Made by a program: the position numbers and the translations under genes. The notes under the pieces were generated by a model. The model was not told the origin of the DNA. It saw only the letters and a list, made by a program, of their open reading frames with translations, and did no database searches. 8,795 nucleotides of DNA from an uncultured Rhodovulum sp. (GTDB taxonomy: Bacteria > Pseudomonadota > Alphaproteobacteria > Rhodobacterales > Rhodobacteraceae), in assembly GCA_946221765.1 (NCBI GenBank), contig CAMIMK010000122.1, positions 1-8,795 of the forward strand, written 5' to 3'. Numbering within the stretch: the first letter of the stretch is position 1; each line of letters starts with the position of its first letter. Positions 4,941-8,795 of this stretch are shown one piece after another.

Positions 4941-6050
4941 CGCCCGGCGGACACCGGGGATCTGGTAATGGGCGGCCAGCCGCTCAAGCCCGATCTTCAG
5001 CACCACCTTGCCCGACCGGGCGGACCACCCAAGGCGTTTCTCTGCGGTTTCAAGGCCTTCCAGGAAACAGCAAACGCGGAGCACGATGTCTGACAGCCCC
5101 GGTCCCAGGGCCTCCATGGCCTCGGCCACCCGGGTCCGGGCATTCGCCGGTCCCTCGCCCGGACCGCGGGCGCGCGACATGTCGCCCCGCGCCCCCGCTG
5201 TCAGGAACCGTTCCCAGTTCTGCGCCACGCGCGGCCCCATCTGGGCCAGTTCGAAATCCTCGCGCAGACGCTCGCCGGCCTCGATCAGGTCGGCGCCGAG
5301 ATAGGCCGCACCGCCCTTGTCCCGCTTGCGCCCCAGCACCGACAGCGGGCTTTCGGCAAGGTTGAAGCGGACCTTCTGCTCGCCAGAACCGTCCCCGGCC
5401 ATCACCACCCGCTCGGCAAAGAAGCGGTGCTGCTCCTGGAAGGGCGACTGCGCCTCGGCGAAGCCCGTCTTTGGCGCGCGGGAGATCCGCTCCTCCGACA
5501 GCAGGCGCTTCAGGGCCGCGCGACCGACCGCGGTGATGATGTAGCAGGCGATCTTCCCGGCCTTCTCGCAGCTGATCCATTCCTGGAGCGCAAAGGCATG
5601 GGCGACGTCGCGATCGACGACGGCGATGCGGTTCTGGCGCCCCGGCACCACCTCGCGCAGCACCACGGCCCGCTCCATCTCCGGGGCCACCGCGAGGAAG
5701 GCCCCCTTCTCGCACAGGCGCCGCAGGATGCGCCGCGCTTCGCGCTCGATCCGCGGGTCGGCGCTGGTGGCGCCGGAAGCATGTGGCTCCGAAGATGCGG
5801 CGGCATTGGGCATGCTGGGAAACTCCCTCGAAACTGCAGAACGGATGACATCTGAGGACAGCGTGGCCTCGATCCGGCCGAGTGCTTCGTCGACCAGGGG
5901 ATCGTCGCGCCAGGCCTCGACCCGGCGGACCTGCCGCATCACCGTCGAGGGATGCACGCCCTTGACCCGCGCGAGCTCGCGCAGCGCAACACCGTCGCGG
6001 ATATGGGCAAGATAGGTGACGGCATGATCCGGTAACCAGGCCGGAAGCAT
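4935..6050 (-). CDS. HTH protein with C-terminal DUF6456-type domain
   Basis: A 371-residue soluble protein when read from the ATG at 6050. The N-terminal 50 residues (AWLPDHAVTYLAHIRDG, then LRELARVKGVHPSTVMRQVRR) form a helix-turn-helix. An Ala/Ser-rich linker follows, then a middle winged-helix-like part containing IACYIITAVGRAALKRLL. The C-terminal domain contains FNLAESPLSVLGRKRDKGG and YLGADLIEAGERLREDFELAQ, which I recognise as the DUF6456 pattern of alphaproteobacterial HTH proteins. The start at 6050 has GGGAG 8 bases upstream (plus-strand 6059-6063). Upstream in-frame starts exist (ATG 6125, TTG 6140), but the added codons include several rare for this genome and those starts lack ribosome sites. 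It converges on tpiA and diverges from the DUF6477-type gene. The role is probably DNA binding; target and function are unknown. Confidence 0.75.
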   Translation of the reverse strand: MLPAWLPDHAVTYLAHIRDGVALRELARVKGVHPSTVMRQVRRVEAWRDDPLVDEALGRIEATLSSDVIRSAVSREFPSMPNAAASSEPHASGATSADPRIEREARRILRRLCEKGAFLAVAPEMERAVVLREVVPGRQNRIAVVDRDVAHAFALQEWISCEKAGKIACYIITAVGRAALKRLLSEERISRAPKTGFAEAQSPFQEQHRFFAERVVMAGDGSGEQKVRFNLAESPLSVLGRKRDKGGAAYLGADLIEAGERLREDFELAQMGPRVAQNWERFLTAGARGDMSRARGPGEGPANARTRVAEAMEALGPGLSDIVLRVCCFLEGLETAEKRLGWSARSGKVVLKIGLERLAAHYQIPGVRRAG

Positions 6051-6309
6051 TACGGATGCTCCCGATGGCGGGTTGCGCAGGGCGGGATCGGGGGCGGAAC
6101 GGTCACGATCACAGGCCTCAGTCATTGCAAATTTTCGCAAAACTCGACTTAAGGTTGATTCGTGAAAGAACGATTAACTTGCTGACCTCGCTCGATTTGT
6201 CGGATTTGGACTTGGGGACAGCGCGCTATACACGCCAAAGTTACGCAACACCCAAAACGTTCGGCGAGTATCCAGGCCAGCCACTCCTCACCAGACCGGG
6301 ATGCGATCG
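6051..6309. promoter_or_regulatory. Divergent AT-rich promoter region between the DUF6456-type and DUF6477-type genes
   Basis: No gene is seen in these 259 bases if the minus-strand start at 6050 is right. Bases 6125-6250 are notably AT-rich. They hold the dyad TTGC-N8-GCAA (6125-6140), one GANTC site (GATTC, 6157-6161, the CcrM methylation motif of alphaproteobacteria) and TTAA at two places. Rightward, TTGGAC (6206-6211) lies 15 bases before TATACA (6227-6232), a possible promoter. No clear leftward promoter is visible. Confidence 0.45.
6206..6232 (+). promoter_or_regulatory. Candidate promoter for the DUF6477-type gene
   Basis: TTGGAC (6206-6211) and TATACA (6227-6232) match 4 of 6 and 4 of 6 consensus positions, but the spacer is 15 bases. 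Taking TTTGGA (6205-6210) instead gives 16. The start of transcription would be near 6240, leaving a leader of about 70 bases. Confidence 0.35.
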
Positions 6310-6597
6310 ATGACCGACCTCACCTGCTTCTTCTCTGCCCTGCGCCGTCCCAAGATCCTCGTCCGCGCCGCCCGGGTCGGCGTGCGCGACTACCGCCGCG
6401 AACGCGACCTGAAGCGCATCCTGCGCGGCATCCGTCCCGGCGCCCGCGGCGCCGCGCTCGAGCCCCTGATCGCCGAAGAGCGGCGGCTGGAGACGAACCG
6501 CGCCGCCGGTGAGGCGACCTACAGCATCCAGCGCCATGTCTCGGTGCTGACGGCGCTGATCGCCGAGGCCCGCTTCCACCTCGCGCCCGTCGCCTGA
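6310..6597 (+). CDS. DUF6477-type small protein of unknown function
   Basis: A 95-residue, Arg-rich, probably cytosolic and mostly helical protein beginning MTDLTCFFSALRRPKILV. RAARVGVRDYRRERDLKRIL and the later AEERRLETNRAAGEATYSIQ and RHVSVLTALIAEAR agree with a short family I recall from Rhodobacterales as DUF6477. No catalytic motif, signal peptide or membrane helix is visible. The basic helical character could suit nucleic-acid or protein binding, but that is a guess. The ATG at 6310 has CCGGGA (6296-6301) 8 bases upstream; an in-frame ATG at 6301 overlaps that site and is less likely. It is divergent from the DUF6456-type HTH gene and followed by a terminator-like hairpin, so it appears to be a single-gene unit. 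The gene looks real by codon use; the family assignment is from memory. Confidence 0.7.
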   Translation: MTDLTCFFSALRRPKILVRAARVGVRDYRRERDLKRILRGIRPGARGAALEPLIAEERRLETNRAAGEATYSIQRHVSVLTALIAEARFHLAPVA

Positions 6598-6612
6598 CGC
6601 GCCGGCCGGCAG

Positions 6613-6655
6613 GCCCGGCAGGGGGCGGCCCCATTCCTGCCGCCGGGCATCTTTT
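6613..6655 (+). terminator. Probable intrinsic terminator after the DUF6477-type gene
   Basis: GCCCGGCAGG (6613-6622) pairs with CCTGCCGCCGGGC (6636-6648), with a three-base bulge, and is followed by ATCTTTTC. This is the best intrinsic-terminator shape in the window. It separates the small gene from otsA. Confidence 0.6.
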
Positions 6656-6695
6656 CAGGGTTGCCGATCTCCCGCAGCGCACCATGTAGGGGGAT

Positions 6696-8075
6696 GTGGG
6701 ACGCCTGATCATAGCCTCGAACCGAACTGCCACCCCCGGTGCCGACAGGGCCGGGGGGCTTGCCGTGGCCCTGTCGGATGCGCTTGCCGAGCGGGGCGGC
6801 GTCTGGTTCGGCTGGTCCGGCGACATCCTCGAGCGCGAGACCCGCGGCGTGCGGCTCTTCGTCGAGGACAATACCGACTTCGCCCTCGCCGACCTCACCA
6901 CCCAGGAATACGAGGGCTACTATCTCGGCTTCGCGAACCGCGCGCTCTGGCCGGTCTTCCACTACCGCGTGGATCTCGCCCATTTCGACGAGCAGGACTT
7001 CGCGACCTACGAGGACGTCAACCGCCGCTTCGGCCGGCTCCTCGCCCAGCTGACCCGCCCCGACGACATCGTCTGGATCCACGACTACCATTTCCTGCTG
7101 ATGGGGCAGGAGATGCGGCAGTCGGGGTGGGACGGGCCGATGGGCTTCTTCCTGCATATCCCCTTTCCGCCGCCCGAGGTGTTCAGCGCCCTGCCCCAGC
7201 ACCAGCGGCTGGCGCGCGGCCTCTGCGCCCATGACCTGATCGGCTTCCAGACCGCCCGCGACACCGCGAATTTCCGCCGCTATCTCGTCGATATCTGCGC
7301 CGGCGAGCCGGTCGGTGAAGACTGCGTGCGCGTCTTCGACCGCATGGTCCGCCTCCGGGCCTTCCCGATCGGCACCGACCCGGACGATATCGCGGCGCTG
7401 GCCGCCGGGACCGAGGGGGCGCAGGCCGCCGCCCGGCTCGAACGGGTCTCGGCCAGCCGCGCCCTCGTCATCGGCGTCGACCGGATGGATTATTCCAAGG
7501 GCCTGCCGCAGCGCATGGCCGCCTTCGGGCGGCTGCTCGACGATCACGCCGAACTGCATGGCAAGGTCAGCTTCCTGCAGATCGCACCGCCCTCGCGCGA
7601 GGCGGTCGATGCCTATCAGGCGCTCCGGGTCGAGCTCGACGGCCTCGCCGGCAAGATCAACGGCGACTATGCCGATCTCGACTGGGTCCCGATCCGCTAT
7701 CTGGCCCGGAACTACCCCCGCGGCGCGCTGAGCGGGCTCTACCGGCTGGCACAGGTCGGCCTCGTCACCCCGCTGCACGACGGCATGAACCTCGTCGCCA
7801 AGGAATTCGTCGCCGCCCAGACGCTGGAGGATCCCGGGGTGCTCGTGCTGTCGGAATTCGCCGGGGCGGCCGAGCAGATGCAGGGTGCGATCCTCGTCAA
7901 CCCCCACGACATCGCCGGTACCGCCGACGCCATCCACCGGGCGCTGTCGATGCCCGTCGAGGAGCGCCGCGAGCGGTGGGCCGTGCTCGACGCCGCCATC
8001 CGGGCCGAGGATCTGTCGTGGTGGCGCCTCAGCTTCCTGAAGGCGCTCGAGACGGTGCGCGAGCCCGTCGCATGA
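6696..8075 (+). CDS. otsA: Trehalose-6-phosphate synthase OtsA
   Basis: A 459-residue cytosolic GT20 glycosyltransferase that joins UDP-glucose and glucose 6-phosphate into trehalose 6-phosphate. Key positions align with E. coli OtsA: R10, the GG at 20-21, W40, W86, D130 in VWIHDYHFLLM, H155 in FFLHIPFPPPEVF, R263 and K268 in VDRMDYSKGLPQRM, and D362 to E370 in TPLHDGMNLVAKEFVAAQ. Length is close to the usual 460-475. The start is a GTG giving MGRLIIASNR, as in other OtsA proteins. The only purine-rich stretch (AGGGGGA, 6688-6694) lies almost against the GTG, so initiation may be inefficient or leaderless. The ATG at 6684 is followed at once by TAG. The stop overlaps the otsB start (ATGA). 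Expression is expected under osmotic or desiccation stress (family knowledge); no regulator site is visible. Confidence 0.97.
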   Translation: MGRLIIASNRTATPGADRAGGLAVALSDALAERGGVWFGWSGDILERETRGVRLFVEDNTDFALADLTTQEYEGYYLGFANRALWPVFHYRVDLAHFDEQDFATYEDVNRRFGRLLAQLTRPDDIVWIHDYHFLLMGQEMRQSGWDGPMGFFLHIPFPPPEVFSALPQHQRLARGLCAHDLIGFQTARDTANFRRYLVDICAGEPVGEDCVRVFDRMVRLRAFPIGTDPDDIAALAAGTEGAQAAARLERVSASRALVIGVDRMDYSKGLPQRMAAFGRLLDDHAELHGKVSFLQIAPPSREAVDAYQALRVELDGLAGKINGDYADLDWVPIRYLARNYPRGALSGLYRLAQVGLVTPLHDGMNLVAKEFVAAQTLEDPGVLVLSEFAGAAEQMQGAILVNPHDIAGTADAIHRALSMPVEERRERWAVLDAAIRAEDLSWWRLSFLKALETVREPVA

Positions 8076-8795
8076 CCGGATCCTCCCCCCAGCCCGATGC
8101 GGACGGCCCTGCCCTTTCCTCCGGCGATGCGCTGTTTCTCGATTTCGACGGCACCCTCGCCGAGATCGGGCCGGACCCGGATGCGATTCGCCTGGATCCC
8201 GCCACGGCCGAGGTGCTCGCGGCGCTGGCGGCCCGGCTTGGCGGGGCCGTTGCGCTCCTGAGCGGTCGCGGGCTCGCCGATCTCGCCAGCCGCACGCCTG
8301 CCGGCCTCTGGCGCATCGGCGGCCACGGCCTGCAGGTCGCGGCGCCCGGGACCATCCGGATCGATCCGCCCCCGCCGCCGGACCCGGCCGCTCTGGCCGC
8401 GCTCGACCCGCTCTCGATGCTGCCCGGCGTCCGCGTCGAGGTGAAGGGCCCGATCCTCGCCATCCATTACCGCGCCGCGCCCGAATCCGCCCGCTCCTGC
8501 CTCGAACTCGCCCGCCGGGCCGCGGCGGCCGGCCGGGGCCTCGTCGTCCAGTGCGGCAAGATGGTGGTCGAGGTGAAGCCCGAGACAGCCCACAAGGGCG
8601 TGGCCCTCCGCCGCCTTGCCGCAACCGTCCCCTTCGCGGGGCGCCGGCCGGTGATGGTCGGCGACGATACCACGGACGAGGACGCGATCCTCGCCGCGCA
8701 GGACCTGGGCGGCCTCGGCATCCGGGTCGGCCCGGGCCCGAGTGCGGCCCGCGCCCGCCTCGCCACCCCCGCCGCCGTCCGCGGCTGGCTCGCCC
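8072..8795 (+). CDS. otsB: Trehalose-6-phosphate phosphatase OtsB, 3'-truncated by window edge
   Basis: The reading frame starts at ATG 8072, inside the ATGA shared with the otsA stop, and stays open to the window end (241 residues visible, probably near complete). It is a HAD-superfamily phosphatase that removes phosphate from trehalose 6-phosphate to give trehalose. HAD motif I is FLDFDGTL with nucleophile D24 and acid/base D26. Motif II is LLSGR (S64). The VVEVKP...HKG stretch carries the motif III lysine K175, and motif IV is VGDDTTDED (D198, D199, D202). IGGHG (82-86) is also typical of this family. The one-operon arrangement with overlapping codons implies coupled translation and matched enzyme amounts. 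The last part of the C-terminus and the stop lie outside the window. Confidence 0.95.
   Translation, partial: MTGSSPQPDADGPALSSGDALFLDFDGTLAEIGPDPDAIRLDPATAEVLAALAARLGGAVALLSGRGLADLASRTPAGLWRIGGHGLQVAAPGTIRIDPPPPPDPAALAALDPLSMLPGVRVEVKGPILAIHYRAAPESARSCLELARRAAAAGRGLVVQCGKMVVEVKPETAHKGVALRRLAATVPFAGRRPVMVGDDTTDEDAILAAQDLGGLGIRVGPGPSAARARLATPAAVRGWLA

Noticed and set aside
6151..6180. Possible CtrA site from two TTAA elements
   Set aside because: The two TTAA elements are about 21 bases apart rather than the 7-base spacing of a full CtrA box, so only half-site matches exist.
6056..6313. A plus-strand 85-codon frame in the divergent gap
   Set aside because: It has no ribosome site, codon use unlike the neighbours and an AT-rich second half typical of promoter DNA. 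It also overlaps the start of the DUF6477-type gene.
6519..8624. A 701-codon open frame on the minus strand opposite otsA and otsB
   Set aside because: Its translation is compositionally odd (Arg/Gly/Asp/His-rich) with no recognisable domain. It lies wholly opposite two complete enzyme motif sets. In DNA this GC-rich, antisense frames of real genes stay open by codon bias.

Overview
The window is about 8.8 kb of very GC-rich DNA packed with short-spaced genes. The codon use and the protein sequences (the SufA/SufT pair, the TfoX-like protein, TpiA, a DUF6456-type HTH protein next to a DUF6477-type small protein, and OtsA/OtsB) suggest an alphaproteobacterium of the Rhodobacterales (Rhodobacter/Paracoccus-like). 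I see no tRNA, rRNA, CRISPR array, insertion sequence or phage gene. The two genes at the window edges are cut: a GMC-family oxidoreductase (left, N-terminus missing) and otsB (right, C-terminus missing).

Layout. (1) 2-1354: C-terminal three quarters of a FAD-dependent GMC oxidoreductase. (2) 1483-3809: two iron-sulfur assembly genes, sufT (DUF59/MIP18 type) and sufA (A-type carrier). Between them sits a two-gene block: a SatD-like protein (cyclase-like N-terminal part plus C-terminal HTH, 1910-2560) and a polytopic membrane protein with the DUF3307 signature (2642-3385). (3) 3811-4934: a TfoX N-terminal-domain protein one base after sufA, then triose-phosphate isomerase (tpiA). (4) 4935-6050 on the minus strand: an HTH/DUF6456-type protein converging on tpiA with no base between the stop codons, and diverging from a small DUF6477-type gene (6310-6597) across an AT-rich 259-base region. 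(5) 6696-8795: otsA-otsB, overlapping by ATGA, for two-step trehalose synthesis.

The most interesting part is the SatD-like/DUF3307 pair. Its two members are uncharacterised, and the 81-base gap between them is unusually AT-rich. That gap holds a perfect-arm dyad TGTAT-N6-ATACA and a set of competing inverted repeats that can place the membrane protein's start codon in a hairpin loop. A possible model, which is inference, is that the SatD-like protein senses a nucleotide-like ligand through its degenerate cyclase fold and controls the membrane partner through its HTH. The rest of the window is ordinary housekeeping and stress metabolism: Fe-S assembly, glycolysis and trehalose osmoprotection.
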